Shown: positions 52,901 through 61,041, counted from the first letter of the stretch. The stretch is DNA of 64,000 bases from Knufia peltigerae (GCA_030247855.1 JAPDRN010000114.1:47970-111969); one strand, 5' to 3'. Notes: a model not told the origin generated them from the sequence alone. Program-made: numbers and translations.

Positions 52901-53226
52901 TGATCCGCTGGAAGGGCGACCAGCTCGATGCGGTGATCGACCAGATCAACGCCACCGGCTACGGCCTGACCCTGGGCGTGCATTCGCGCATCGACGAGAC
53001 CGTGGACCGCATCAGCAATGGCGTCCATGTCGGCAACGTCTACGTCAACCGCAACCAGATCGGTGCGGTGGTCGGCGTGCAGCCGTTCGGCGGCCAGGGC
53101 CTGTCCGGCACCGGCCCCAAGGCCGGCGGCCCGCACTACCTGCTGCGCTTCGCCACCGAGAAGACGGTGACGGTGAACACCACCGCCGCCGGCGGCAACG
53201 CCTCGCTGCTGACCCTGGGCGACTGA
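49993..53226 (+). CDS. putA: bifunctional proline dehydrogenase/L-glutamate gamma-semialdehyde dehydrogenase
   Basis: Protein of 1077 aa. Oxidises proline to glutamate in two steps. The N-terminal FAD-binding barrel carries GISIKLSALYPRYEHAKRAR and the barrel end GLPCRVYAPVGSHEDLLPYL; the C-terminal aldehyde dehydrogenase has the glutamate in LIAETGGQNAFI and the nucleophile in SAGQRCSAARVLF. The DNA-binding ribbon-helix-helix domain and extra C-terminal domain of long PutA types are absent, so it is not expected to be its own repressor. An in-frame ATG at 49954 is an alternative start. Strong terminator follows. Confidence 0.95.
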   Translation: MNAPSSPIAASDAPRPSALLSPELPAPPNPFRQAITDAWLKDEASHVCELLEQARLPADEQAKVQALAADLVARVRVRAKDQGAIEAFMRQYDLGSEEGVLLMCVAEALLRIPDQETADKLIRDKLADADWEKHLGGSDSVLVNASTWGLMLTGKLVQMNDATRADAPSAFKRLVGRVGEPVVRLAVRQAMKIMGHQFVMGRTISEALARSHKGDSASYRYSFDMLGEGALTMKDALRYLEDYRRAIHAIGGDHKARGGRADGDVNNAPGISIKLSALYPRYEHAKRARVLKDLVPGVLELAQLAKSYGIGCTVDAEESDRLELSLDIIEQVFGDASLSGWDGFGVVVQAYQKRTPYTIDHLADMARRAGRRLQVRLVKGAYWDAEIKRAQIEGYPGYPVFTRKQNTDVSYLACAKRLFTHADAIYPMFATHNAHTIAAVRSIANGGVYEHQKLHGMGDDLYAEVVPADRLGLPCRVYAPVGSHEDLLPYLVRRLLENGANSSFVNRITDERVPIADLVRDPVEMVSSFESGTHSAIAHPKIPLPVDLLRSQNHDRKNSMGANLANDNELRALAEQLNAAVKPWQAAPLVPGANPTGASLQVTNPADTREVVGQWQAADAATVQKALANAVAAQPAWNRTPAASRAAILEHAADQLEVRMPEFMALCVKEAGKSLPDGIAEVREAVDFLRYYAKQAREQFSHAEKLPSPTGESNELQLHGRGVFVCISPWNFPLAIFLGQVAAALAAGNSVIAKPAEQTNLIGYYAVKLLHDAGVPADVVQYLPGDGATVGAALTADPRVAGVAFTGSTDTARAINRAMAARDAAIGVLIAETGGQNAFIADSSALPEQLVKDAIGSAFTSAGQRCSAARVLFVQDDIADKVMTMLAGAMKELKVGNPGLLSTDVGPVIDADALKILQDHAVRMDREARLIAAAELSAEAANGTFFAPRAYELKDLGQLQKEIFGPVLHVIRWKGDQLDAVIDQINATGYGLTLGVHSRIDETVDRISNGVHVGNVYVNRNQIGAVVGVQPFGGQGLSGTGPKAGGPHYLLRFATEKTVTVNTTAAGGNASLLTLGD

Positions 53227-53249
53227 TTCCAGGCGTCATGCGGTAAACG

Positions 53250-53277
53250 AAAAACCCCGCGAAAGCGGGGTTTTTTT
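53250..53277 (+). terminator. Rho-independent terminator of putA
   Basis: Perfect stem AAAAACCCCGC / GCGGGGTTTTT with GAAA tetraloop and seven T, 24 nt after the putA stop codon. Confidence 0.9.
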
Positions 53278-53288
53278 GTGCATTGCCG

Positions 53289-53313
53289 GTAGCGCCGGGC
53301 CATGCCCGGCGAC
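53289..53313 (+). repeat. SMAG/REP palindrome (GCCGGGC type)
   Basis: GTAG plus CGCCGGGC-CAT-GCCCGGCG, between the putA terminator and the nadR stop codon. Confidence 0.85.
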
Positions 53314-53315
53314 GA

Positions 53316-54383
53316 TCACGCCGCCACGCTGAACCGGTTGTCCGCCCGCTTCACCAGCTCACTCCGCACCCGCGCAATCCGCGTTTCCAGATCGCCTTCC
53401 AGCAGCACATAGGCCATCCCACGCGCCTGCAACTGCTGCAGATACCACGCGTGCTGCTGTATGCGGAATTCCTGCCCTACCCGCGTCCCATCCTGCTCGA
53501 ACGGGATATCCGGCGCACACAGGAACAGCAGGTCGTACGCACGCGCCGCGGCCCGCTGCAGCGGCTCGGGCGCTGTGCCGAACATCCAGCCGCTGTAGCC
53601 CAGCGTCACCAATGGCGTGGTGTCGCAGAACAGCCAACGATGCGCGTGCTGCGCGGCCTGGTCCTCGTGCTGTGGCTGGGTCGCAGCGATGCGCAGCAGA
53701 TCCGGCGCCTGCAGCTCGCCGCCCTGCTGCTCCCACAACGTACGCCCGAACTCCGGCACCCATGTCGTACCCAGGCGTTCGGCCAGCACCCGCGCCAAGG
53801 TGCTCTTGCCAGTCGACTCACCGCCGATGAACGCCACGCGTTGCACATGTTCGGCATACACCGCCGGACTCAGGCTGTGCCGATGCACATGCGGATCGGC
53901 GCGCAACTGGGTACCGCAGGCCTGCTCGATATCGAGGGTGCGATCCAGGCGCTCATGGCGTACCGGCGTGCCGAAGTGTGCAGCCAGTGCCTGCGCGAAG
54001 CCGTCACCATAGTCTTCACCGGTAAACACCGCCTGCACCGGTCCGCCGAACAGCGTCATGCACAGCCATGCGGTGAACGCGCGCTGCAGCTGCTCGTCGT
54101 CCTTGTCCTGCGGCAGCGCACGTACGAGTACGCTCTGTTGCCTGCACAACGCCGCCAGCCGTGCATCATCCAGCACCGCCACCGTCGCCTGCGGGAAGCG
54201 CTCGCGCAGCCAGCGCTCGCGGCGCTCTGCGCTGTAGCCGGGGAAGCCCGGTTGCGACCAGCCGATCACCAGCAGTTGCGTGCAGCGGGTAGAGGCAAAT
54301 TCGATCAGGCGCTCGTGGCCGAGGTGCAGCGGGCAGAACTTGCCGACCACCAATCCGCGCGGCACCCGCTCAGGCAGCGCCAT
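53316..54383 (-). CDS. nadR: NadR-type NMN adenylyltransferase/ribosylnicotinamide kinase
   Basis: Protein of 355 aa. An N-terminal nucleotidyltransferase domain has the HxGH-type site in GKFCPLHLGHERLIEF (about residues 14-29); a C-terminal P-loop kinase domain has Walker A GGESTGKSTLARVL (about 187-200). The kinase phosphorylates nicotinamide riboside to NMN, and the transferase makes NAD. The N-terminal repressor domain of enterobacterial NadR is absent. Overlaps pnuC by 14 nt, so transport and phosphorylation are coupled. Confidence 0.9.
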   Translation of the reverse strand: MALPERVPRGLVVGKFCPLHLGHERLIEFASTRCTQLLVIGWSQPGFPGYSAERRERWLRERFPQATVAVLDDARLAALCRQQSVLVRALPQDKDDEQLQRAFTAWLCMTLFGGPVQAVFTGEDYGDGFAQALAAHFGTPVRHERLDRTLDIEQACGTQLRADPHVHRHSLSPAVYAEHVQRVAFIGGESTGKSTLARVLAERLGTTWVPEFGRTLWEQQGGELQAPDLLRIAATQPQHEDQAAQHAHRWLFCDTTPLVTLGYSGWMFGTAPEPLQRAAARAYDLLFLCAPDIPFEQDGTRVGQEFRIQQHAWYLQQLQARGMAYVLLEGDLETRIARVRSELVKRADNRFSVAA

Positions 54384-54978
54384 CGGCCACCACGCCCGCG
54401 TTCGCTTCGGTACGCATCAGCCCTTGCCAATGACGCAGTGCCACCAGCGCGTTGATCCAGAAGCCGATGTACAGGATCGAGGTCAGGTGCAACCCACGGC
54501 TGTAGTACAGCGGCACCGCGATGGTGTTGACCAGCAGCCACACCCACCACGATTCCAGCTTGCGCCGCATCATCAGGATCTGCGCGATCACACTCAGCAC
54601 CAGCACCGCCGAATCGATATACGGCGCATAGGCGTTTGTCAGCCGGGTCAGCATCCAGCCATAGCCGAAGGTCGCCAGCACCGCCAACGGCAGCAGCCAG
54701 CTCCACGCGCGTGCAGGCAAGCGGGTGATCGGCAGCGGCGCACCATGGTTACCACGCAGCCATTGCCACCAGCCGAACACGCTGATGACCACGAAGAAGA
54801 ACTGCAGCACCATGTCCGCGTACAGGTGCGAGCGCTCGAACACGGCAGCGAACAGCGCACAGCCGACGATACCCAGCCACCACGTATGCACGTTGTTGCG
54901 GCCGGCCAGCAGGATCGAGCCGGCAACGGCGATGTTGGCGGCCAACTCCAGCTGGAAGTTCGGGTCGGACAGGTTCAT
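54370..54978 (-). CDS. pnuC: nicotinamide riboside transporter
   Basis: Inner-membrane protein of 202 aa with about seven helices. Markers of PnuC: AGRNNVHTWWLGIVGCALFA, FGWWQWLRG, and YIDSAVLVLSVIAQILMMRR followed by a Trp pair. Facilitates entry of nicotinamide riboside, trapped by the kinase encoded by the overlapping nadR. ATG at 54978 chosen (MNLSDPNFQLE). Its upstream region holds two SMAG copies. Confidence 0.92.
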   Translation of the reverse strand: MNLSDPNFQLELAANIAVAGSILLAGRNNVHTWWLGIVGCALFAAVFERSHLYADMVLQFFFVVISVFGWWQWLRGNHGAPLPITRLPARAWSWLLPLAVLATFGYGWMLTRLTNAYAPYIDSAVLVLSVIAQILMMRRKLESWWVWLLVNTIAVPLYYSRGLHLTSILYIGFWINALVALRHWQGLMRTEANAGVVADGAA

Positions 54979-54992
54979 CGCGCCATTGTCGC

Positions 54993-55015
54993 GTAGATCC
55001 ACGCCATGCGGGATT
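54993..55015 (+). repeat. degenerate SMAG palindrome
   Basis: GTAGATCCACGCCATGCG then GGATT: one base deleted relative to the intact copy seven nt downstream. Confidence 0.65.
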
Positions 55016-55021
55016 GCGCCA

Positions 55022-55045
55022 GTAGATCCACGCCATGCGTGGATG
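55022..55045 (+). repeat. SMAG/REP palindrome (ATCCACGC type)
   Basis: GTAG plus ATCCACGC-CAT-GCGTGGAT; tandem direct copy of the degenerate element just before it. Confidence 0.85.
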
Positions 55046-55056
55046 CAGATCCCCGG

Positions 55057-55083
55057 AAAAAAGAAGCCCCGCTTGCGCGGGGC
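55057..55083 (-). terminator. Rho-independent terminator of fadL
   Basis: GCCCCGC (55066-55072) / GCGGGGC (55077-55083) with a four-nt loop; on the minus strand followed by a T-rich run (55057-55065). Lies 33 nt after the fadL stop codon. Confidence 0.85.
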
Positions 55084-55115
55084 CTCCTTCGTACTGCTTC
55101 AGGCAATCGCCGGAA

Positions 55116-56543
55116 TCAGAACTTGTACTGCATCGACGCAGCCAGCACGTCGCCGGTGACCTTGTACTTGCCGGTCACGGTGTTGGCCGTAGCCGAGGTC
55201 GAGGAGACATCCGGATCCGTGGTAAACAGATGGGTATAGCCCACGCTGTATTCCATCTTGTCCGATGCGGCGTAGGTCAGGCCCAGCGACAGCCACTTGC
55301 GGGTGGTATCCGGCACGCGCACATCGCGGTGGGCATCGGTGGTCGGGGTCTGGTCATAGGCGAGGCCACCGCGCAGGGTCAGCTTCTCGTTCAAACGGTA
55401 ATCGGTACCGATCGACACGAAAGTGGTGTCGCGGTAGTGGAACGGCAGCACGCTGTCCGGCTGGTTGGAGTCGTAATCGACGACGACCTGGTCGAACTTG
55501 CTCCACGCCGTGCGCGTGACTTCGGCCATGATCTGCCACTGGTCGTTCACACGGTGGGTGAAGCCGACAGTGGCACTGGCCGGCAGGGTGATGGTGGCGC
55601 GACCGTTGCTGTCGATGAAGGTGCCCGGAGCGGCACCCGCCAGGAAGGCGGCCGCGTTCTGCGGGATGGTGAAGTCAGCCTTGCCGTCATTGATCTTGTG
55701 CTCGACTTCCGAGCGGTAGCTGAAGGCGATGTTGGTGCCTTCCACCGGGGTGACGGTCATGCCCAGGGTGTAGCCGAAGGACACTTCGTCACCCTTGATG
55801 CGCAGGTAGCCATCGGCGGTACCCGGCGAGAAGCCGAGCTGGGCGGCCTGCCGGGCAGCGGCCTGCGAAGCGGCAGCAGCCTGGGCCTGTGTGCCACCGG
55901 CCGCCAGCACGCGCGCGGCAGCGGTACGCTGGGCGGTTGCATTGATGGCGGTGCCGGTATCGACGGCGCTGGTCAGGTCGACATTCAGGCGTTCGGCGAA
56001 CACCGACGCACCGAACGACAGGTACGGGTTGACGTCATAGGAGAACGCAGCGCCCAGGTCGACGGCCTGCAGTTCGGTCTTGACGCCGTTGTAGCGGCCG
56101 ACCCAGTCGCGGTCGTATTCGGTCTTGAAGCCGAACGGCACGGTCAGCGATACGCCGAAATGCATGTTGTCGTTTTCGCCGAACGGGACGTGGAAGTAGG
56201 CTGCCGGAACCGGGGCGATCATGCCGGCATCGCCGCCGTTGCCGCCCGAAATCGGTGCGCCGTTGCCGTAACGGCCTTCGCCGCGGAACTTGGCACCGAA
56301 GCTGATGGCACTGACATCGCCCTGCACCATGGTGCCGTCGAGCAGGCGCATGGAGGCCGGGTTGGTGGCGATGACCGAGGCGTCGCCTTCGGTCGAGGTG
56401 GAACCGGCGAAAGCGCGGCCCAGGCCCTTGGCGCTGTTTTCCTTCAGCTGGAAGGCGGCGGCATTGGCGTCGGCGGCGGCCAGCGCACCGGCAACGCCGA
56501 CGGCCAGCAGGGTCAGTCGTGCAATGGTGGAAGCGGTTTGCAT
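55116..56543 (-). CDS. fadL: FadL/OmpP1-family long-chain fatty acid outer-membrane channel
   Basis: Protein of 475 aa with signal peptide (LAVGVAGALAAADANA). The mature N-terminus AAFQLKENSAKGLGRAFAGS forms the hatch typical of FadL, with the conserved NPASM after it; a 14-strand barrel ends in ASMQYKF with C-terminal Phe. Takes up long-chain fatty acids and other hydrophobic compounds. An Ala-rich loop (about residues 195-240, TAAARVLAAGGTQAQAAAAS) is an unusual insertion. Promoter and a dyad over the start site are described at 56641-56687. Confidence 0.92.
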   Translation of the reverse strand: MQTASTIARLTLLAVGVAGALAAADANAAAFQLKENSAKGLGRAFAGSTSTEGDASVIATNPASMRLLDGTMVQGDVSAISFGAKFRGEGRYGNGAPISGGNGGDAGMIAPVPAAYFHVPFGENDNMHFGVSLTVPFGFKTEYDRDWVGRYNGVKTELQAVDLGAAFSYDVNPYLSFGASVFAERLNVDLTSAVDTGTAINATAQRTAAARVLAAGGTQAQAAAASQAAARQAAQLGFSPGTADGYLRIKGDEVSFGYTLGMTVTPVEGTNIAFSYRSEVEHKINDGKADFTIPQNAAAFLAGAAPGTFIDSNGRATITLPASATVGFTHRVNDQWQIMAEVTRTAWSKFDQVVVDYDSNQPDSVLPFHYRDTTFVSIGTDYRLNEKLTLRGGLAYDQTPTTDAHRDVRVPDTTRKWLSLGLTYAASDKMEYSVGYTHLFTTDPDVSSTSATANTVTGKYKVTGDVLAASMQYKF

Positions 56544-56640
56544 CGTAGTTCTCTCTCCGGTAAGCGGTGATGGTGCTCTAAGTGCGCCTGCGCCCGTCAG
56601 GCCGGATGGCCCTTCGAAGCGCGCCGGATTCCCCTCCCGA

Positions 56641-56687
56641 CATACGACGCCGTATGCGAGTATTACCCAGAGCCGTTAATGAAACAA
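56641..56687 (-). promoter_or_regulatory. fadL promoter with operator-like dyad
   Basis: On the minus strand: TTGTTT (56682-56687), 17-nt spacer, AATACT (56659-56664), then two nt further the dyad CATACG-GCGT-CGTATG (56641-56656) covering the expected start site. The position is that of a repressor operator, perhaps a fatty-acid-responsive TetR type; regulator unknown. Confidence 0.5.
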
Positions 56688-56769
56688 TAACAGCGCTGGG
56701 GCTTTCTTCGTCGCAAAAGCTGAACAGGCTCCCTCCCCGCCAAAAGCGCCCGCACGCTAGGCTAGTGCC

Positions 56770-57462
56770 ATGTTCGTCTCCCTCCCATCACGCAAGAAGG
56801 CGACTCTTCGCTGGGCGACACCCGTGCTGTTTGCGGCACTGTGGCTGGCATTCCTGTGGTCGATCTCGCGCCCGGACGACGCCCGCGGAAGCCTGTGGCT
56901 GGACTGGGGCGCCCTGTCCACGGGCCTGACCCACCCGCTGGACTGGTGGGCGACGCTGAAGGACGGCAGCGTGCTGCGCCTGTTCACCGCCCTGTTCCTG
57001 CACGCCGACTGGTCGCACCTGCTGGGCAACCTGGTGTTCCTGCTGATCTTCGGCCTGCCGGCCGAGCGGGTGCTGGGCCCGTGGCGGTTGCTGCTGCTGT
57101 TCCTGGTGGGCGGGGCGATCTCGAACCTGGTCGCGATCTACACCATGGGCAGCCCGGACCAGATCATCATCGGCGCCAGTGGCGCGGTGTCGGCATTGAT
57201 CGGCGCCTATCTGGCGCTGTTCCCCGGCGCGCGCCTGGGCGTGGTGATTCCGCTGGGGCTGTTCCTGGAGTTCGTACGCGCCCCGGCCTATCTGCTGATC
57301 GGTGTGTGGGCGGCGCTGCAGGTGGTGTTCGCCTACATCGGCCCGACCTTCGGCATGGTCGCCTGGTGGGCGCACATCGGCGGCTTCGTGTTCGGCGTGG
57401 TGTACGGCATGTACGTACGCGCGGCGATCGCACGGCGACTACGCAAGCGGCACGGGTTCTGA
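56770..57462 (+). CDS. rhomboid-family intramembrane serine protease
   Basis: Inner-membrane protein of 230 aa with about six helices. Rhomboid motifs: the helix with LHADWSHLLGNLVFLLIF, the catalytic Ser in GASGAVSALIG near residue 137, and the His in WWAHIGGFVFGVVYGM near 203. Cleaves membrane proteins within or near their helices; substrates unknown. ATG at 56770. Divergent from fadL. Confidence 0.9.
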   Translation: MFVSLPSRKKATLRWATPVLFAALWLAFLWSISRPDDARGSLWLDWGALSTGLTHPLDWWATLKDGSVLRLFTALFLHADWSHLLGNLVFLLIFGLPAERVLGPWRLLLLFLVGGAISNLVAIYTMGSPDQIIIGASGAVSALIGAYLALFPGARLGVVIPLGLFLEFVRAPAYLLIGVWAALQVVFAYIGPTFGMVAWWAHIGGFVFGVVYGMYVRAAIARRLRKRHGF

Positions 57463-57469
57463 GTCCCGG

Positions 57470-57493
57470 GTAGTGCCAGCCGCTGGCCGGTTT
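57470..57493 (+). repeat. degenerate SMAG palindrome
   Basis: GTAG plus TGCCAGCC-GCT-GGCCGGTT, stem with mismatches, seven nt after the rhomboid stop codon. Confidence 0.65.
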
Positions 57494-57512
57494 CACGCTC
57501 ACCCGCTCGTCC

Positions 57513-57533
57513 GTAGCGTCGAGCGCGCTCGAC
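57513..57533. repeat. SMAG-like palindrome (GTCGAGCG type)
   Basis: GTAGC followed by the perfect 16-bp palindrome GTCGAGCGCGCTCGAC. Confidence 0.6.
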
Positions 57534-57580
57534 GGCTTCATTGATATGGATCTGCTCCGTCCGCGATGATGCCGGAAACG

Positions 57581-57991
57581 TCACTCGCGACTGACCACCA
57601 GGGTGTTGTGGTGGGTATCAAACAGCAGCGTAGCGCCGCCATCCAGCACCAGGAAGTACTCGAAGAACGGTAGCTCGCTGAGCAAAGGAATCACCTCGCC
57701 AGGCCGCAGTGCCCACACCGGCCAAGGCGATGCACGTTCGTCTGACGCCACCAAACAGATTTCCCCGCGCACGTCCGCCAACAGCACGCTGAGGCGGGAA
57801 AGGCCTTCTTCACTGCCCTCATATTGAATCTCACGATCCATCAAGGGCGCACCCGCCCACCAGAAGATGCGGCGGGAATCGATCCCATGGCGTACGGCCA
57901 GAGAGTTCAGCAGGAGGGCAGCCCGATCCGTCGGAAATGGTCCGCGTTCAAGCAGATCGCTGATCGCGGTGGCGAGGGTCGAATCGTCCAT
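57581..57991 (-). CDS. uncharacterised small soluble protein
   Basis: Protein of 136 aa, acidic, no signal or helix. The end FFEYFLVLDGGATLLFDTHH recalls small proteins of the DUF6756 kind (inference from pattern memory), in which an E-Y/F-hydrophobic-D strand is followed by a His pair. Members of that group may be immunity-like, but no toxin gene is adjacent and I assign no function. ATG at 57991. Confidence 0.55.
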   Translation of the reverse strand: MDDSTLATAISDLLERGPFPTDRAALLLNSLAVRHGIDSRRIFWWAGAPLMDREIQYEGSEEGLSRLSVLLADVRGEICLVASDERASPWPVWALRPGEVIPLLSELPFFEYFLVLDGGATLLFDTHHNTLVVSRE

Positions 57992-58047
57992 CGATCGATT
58001 CTATCGGGCGACACATGTGGCCGTGCCGCCTCCCTGATGTACGTAGC

Positions 58048-58072
58048 TTCGCCGGGCATGGCCCGGCGCTAC
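58048..58072 (-). repeat. SMAG/REP palindrome (GCCGGGC type)
   Basis: CGCCGGGC-AT-GGCCCGGCG then CTAC; three nt after the S41 peptidase stop codon. Confidence 0.85.
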
Positions 58073-58074
58073 GG

Positions 58075-59532
58075 TCAGGGCTTGGCTGGGGCTGGGACAG
58101 GCTTCGCTTCCGGCTTTGCTTCTGGCTTTGCTTCAGCCTTGGGCTCCGCCTTCGGTGCAGGCTTGGCGGCGGCCTTTGCTGCCTTGTCCGCTTCGGCCTT
58201 CGCAGCTTCTGCCTTCAAGCGCGCCGCCACCGAACCCGGGTTCTTCAGTTCGGCCAGTGCATCGTTGATCGGGCCATCGCCCGGCAACACGGCGCCTGCG
58301 TGGTAGCCCTCGGTGCCTTCCTCGTCACCGCGCAGGTGGCCCGGCAGGGTCGCTTCGCTGTAATCACTCAGGCTGGCCGGCAATGCCTCATCTTCCGGGC
58401 GCGGCGCTGCCTTCAGTTCCACTTCCGGCACGATACCGGTGGCCTGGATCGATTTACCGCTGGGTGTGTAGTAGCGCGCCGTGGTCAGCTTCACCGAATC
58501 GCCGTTGTCCAGCGGCAGCACGGTCTGCACCGAGCCCTTGCCGAAGGTGCGACTGCCGATCACGCGCGCGCGCTTGTTGTCGCGCAGTGCGCCGGCCAGC
58601 ACTTCCGATGCACTGGCCGAACCGGCATCGACCAGCACCACCACCGGCGCGCCCTTCAGCAGGTCGCCCGGGGTTGCGTCGAAGCGTGCATCGCTGATGC
58701 TGATGCGGCCGCGGGTGCTGACGATGTTGCCCTTGTCGAGCAGATCATCGGCCACCTGCACGGCAGCGGTCAGCAGACCACCCGGATTGCTGCGCAGATC
58801 CAGCACCAGCCCCTTCAGGTTGCCGCCGGACTGCTTCTGCAGCTGCTGCAGGTGCTTCTGGAAATCAGAGCCGGTGTCGGCCTGGAACGTGCTCAGGCGG
58901 ATGTAGCCGTAACCCGGCTCCAGCAGGCGGCTGCGCACGCTGGTCACGCGGATCGTCTGCCGGGTCAGGCTGACGTCGAAGGGCTTGGGCTTGCCGTCGC
59001 GGACGATGGTCAGCACCACCTTGCTGCCGGCCGGGCCACGCAGCGGTTCGCTGGCATCGATCGCGCTGATCGGCTTGCCATCGATGGCGATGATCAGGTC
59101 GCCGGCGAGGATCCCGGCCTTTGCCGCCGGAGTGTCGTCGATCGGCGAGATCACCTTCATGCTGGCGTTGTCCGGCTGCTGCTGCAGCTCCACGCCGATG
59201 CCTTCGTAGGCGCCATTGGCCTGTTCGTCGAACGCCTCGGCATCTTCCTTGTTGAAGTAGGTGCTGTGCGGATCGAGGTCGAGCAGCAGGCCGCGCACAG
59301 CCGACTGCATCAGCTTGTTGTCATCGACCGGATCGACGTAGGCCGCACGCACCGCGTTGTAGACGGCCACGAAGCGCCGGATGTCATCCAGCGGCACCTT
59401 CGAGGTCACCGCCTCCTCGCTGCTCGCCGCCTTCCCGGGAGTTTCCTTCAACGGGATGGGGGCGGTCTGCTGAGCCCAGGACAGGGCCGGCAACAGAGCC
59501 AGCAAGAGGGTGGCGGTACGGGCTGCGCGCAT
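58075..59532 (-). CDS. S41 C-terminal processing peptidase (CtpA/Prc-like)
   Basis: Protein of 485 aa with signal peptide (ALLPALSWAQ). Order: N-terminal helical region, PDZ domain (about residues 95-180, APAGSK-like loop and GDLIIAIDGKPISAI), and the S41 protease core with the nucleophile in VLVDAGSASASEVLAGAL and the lysine in SRTFGKGSVQTV. The last about 65 residues are a Lys/Ala/Pro/Glu-rich tail with KPEA repeats that may bind the wall or a partner. Periplasmic. Sits just downstream of envC on the same strand, a pairing common in proteobacteria. Confidence 0.9.
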   Translation of the reverse strand: MRAARTATLLLALLPALSWAQQTAPIPLKETPGKAASSEEAVTSKVPLDDIRRFVAVYNAVRAAYVDPVDDNKLMQSAVRGLLLDLDPHSTYFNKEDAEAFDEQANGAYEGIGVELQQQPDNASMKVISPIDDTPAAKAGILAGDLIIAIDGKPISAIDASEPLRGPAGSKVVLTIVRDGKPKPFDVSLTRQTIRVTSVRSRLLEPGYGYIRLSTFQADTGSDFQKHLQQLQKQSGGNLKGLVLDLRSNPGGLLTAAVQVADDLLDKGNIVSTRGRISISDARFDATPGDLLKGAPVVVLVDAGSASASEVLAGALRDNKRARVIGSRTFGKGSVQTVLPLDNGDSVKLTTARYYTPSGKSIQATGIVPEVELKAAPRPEDEALPASLSDYSEATLPGHLRGDEEGTEGYHAGAVLPGDGPINDALAELKNPGSVAARLKAEAAKAEADKAAKAAAKPAPKAEPKAEAKPEAKPEAKPVPAPAKP

Positions 59533-59639
59533 GGATCACTCCTGTCGACGATGGCATCGTGCCCAAGGCACATGCACCGATTATGCGCGAAGCGTGGCTA
59601 AATTCCCGTTGAATCCGGCCTCGTGCGGCCAGCCGGAAT

Positions 59640-60947
59640 TCAGCGCCGCTGCAGCCAGCTGTCCGGATTGACCGGTTGCCCACCACGGCGCAGCTCGAAG
59701 TACAGCGCCGTCACGCCCTGGCCACCGGAGTTGCCGACCTTGGCCACCGCGTCGCCACGGCTGACCCGCGCGCCGGCGTCCTTCAGCAGGGTGTCATTGT
59801 GGGCGTACAGGCTCATGTAGCCATTGCCATGGTCGACGATCAGGATCATGCCGTAGCCGGTCATCCAATCGGAGAACACCACGGTGCCGTCGGCCACGGC
59901 GGTGACGGTGCTTCCGGCAGGTGCGCCGATCAACACGCCGCTGCTGGTGCGGCCATCCGGCAGCTTGCCGCCATAGCGGGCCAGCAGATTGCCCGACAGT
60001 GGCCAACCCAGGCCACCGACCTTCGGCGCTGGCGCCGAGGCAACGGCCGGGGGAACCTTGGTCGGTGGCGGCGGTGGCCGGCCAGCCGCAGCCGCCTGAC
60101 GGGCCGCGCGCTCGGCGGCGGCTTTTTCGGCGGCGGCCTTGCGTGCGGCGGCACGGCGCTCGGCCTCGGCACGGGCCGCAGCAGCGCGCAGGTTGGCCAG
60201 CAGGGTTTCCAGCGCCTTGGCATCCTGGCCCAGTGCCTGTTCCTTCTCGCGCTTGTCCTTGAAGCGTTCTTCCAGCGAAGCCACGGTCTGCGCGCGCTCG
60301 CGACGGTCCGACGCGAGTGTGGCGATCTGCTGTTTCTGGTCGCGATGGACGCCCTGCAGCTGCTGTTGACGCTGAGCGATCTGCGCCTGCAGTGTCTCCA
60401 GTTCCTTCAGGTCGGCCGTCAACGTGGTGATGCGCTGTGCACGCTCGCGCTGCAGGTAGCGGTGATAGGCCAGCGCACGGTTGGCATCGGCCACCGTGTC
60501 CTGCGAAAGCAGCAGCTTCAGCGGGGCGTGATTGCCGAGCTGGTAGGCCGCGCGCAACAGGCCTGCCAACTCATGATTCTGTTTGGCCAGGTTGGATTGC
60601 AGTGCATTGCGCCGCTGTTCGGCCTGGGCCAGCGCCTGGGTCTGCTCACGCAGTGCCGCCTCGGTCTGGGCCAACGTACGACCACTGCGCGCGACTTTTT
60701 CATCGGCCTCGCGCAACTGCTGCGACGCCTGTCCGCGCTGGCCCTCGATCTGCCGGCGCTCCTGCGCCACGCCCTTCAGTTCGGTGCGCAGCTTCTGCAG
60801 CTTGCGCTCGGCCTCACGGGCCGAAGAGGTCTGCGCCACACCCGGCATGGGCAACGCAAGGGCAAGCGCCATGCCCAGCAACAGGCAACGTCCACCGCGC
60901 AGGGTGGCGATGTGATGCCGGCGTGAGGGGAAGACGTTGTTGCGCAA
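59640..60947 (-). CDS. envC: murein hydrolase activator EnvC
   Basis: Protein of about 435 aa: export signal (LLLGMALALALPMPGVAQ), two long coiled-coil regions (about residues 40-270), an Ala/Lys/Arg-rich and proline-rich linker (PPPPPTKVPP), and a C-terminal LytM domain. The LytM site is degenerate: the first zinc His is missing (SSGVLIGAPAGSTVTAV) and the HxH pair is reduced to LYAHND, as in EnvC, which activates amidases instead of cutting murein itself. TTG start at 60947 with GGAAAG upstream is preferred because it gives a basic signal N-terminus; ATG at 60872 would be short. Confidence 0.88.
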   Translation of the reverse strand: MRNNVFPSRRHHIATLRGGRCLLLGMALALALPMPGVAQTSSAREAERKLQKLRTELKGVAQERRQIEGQRGQASQQLREADEKVARSGRTLAQTEAALREQTQALAQAEQRRNALQSNLAKQNHELAGLLRAAYQLGNHAPLKLLLSQDTVADANRALAYHRYLQRERAQRITTLTADLKELETLQAQIAQRQQQLQGVHRDQKQQIATLASDRRERAQTVASLEERFKDKREKEQALGQDAKALETLLANLRAAAARAEAERRAAARKAAAEKAAAERAARQAAAAGRPPPPPTKVPPAVASAPAPKVGGLGWPLSGNLLARYGGKLPDGRTSSGVLIGAPAGSTVTAVADGTVVFSDWMTGYGMILIVDHGNGYMSLYAHNDTLLKDAGARVSRGDAVAKVGNSGGQGVTALYFELRRGGQPVNPDSWLQRR

Positions 60948-61041
60948 GGGCTTTCCAGTGACTTCAGGCAGATGCGGAGACGTTCGGGGAATGGTGACAT
61001 CTCCGCACGCGGCCTGCCAGCCGCACAACAACGAGGTTCCC

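Noticed and set aside
49897..53136. Long minus-strand frame opposite putA
   Set aside because: Same shadow effect; composition is His/Gly/Val-rich and no domain is recognisable.
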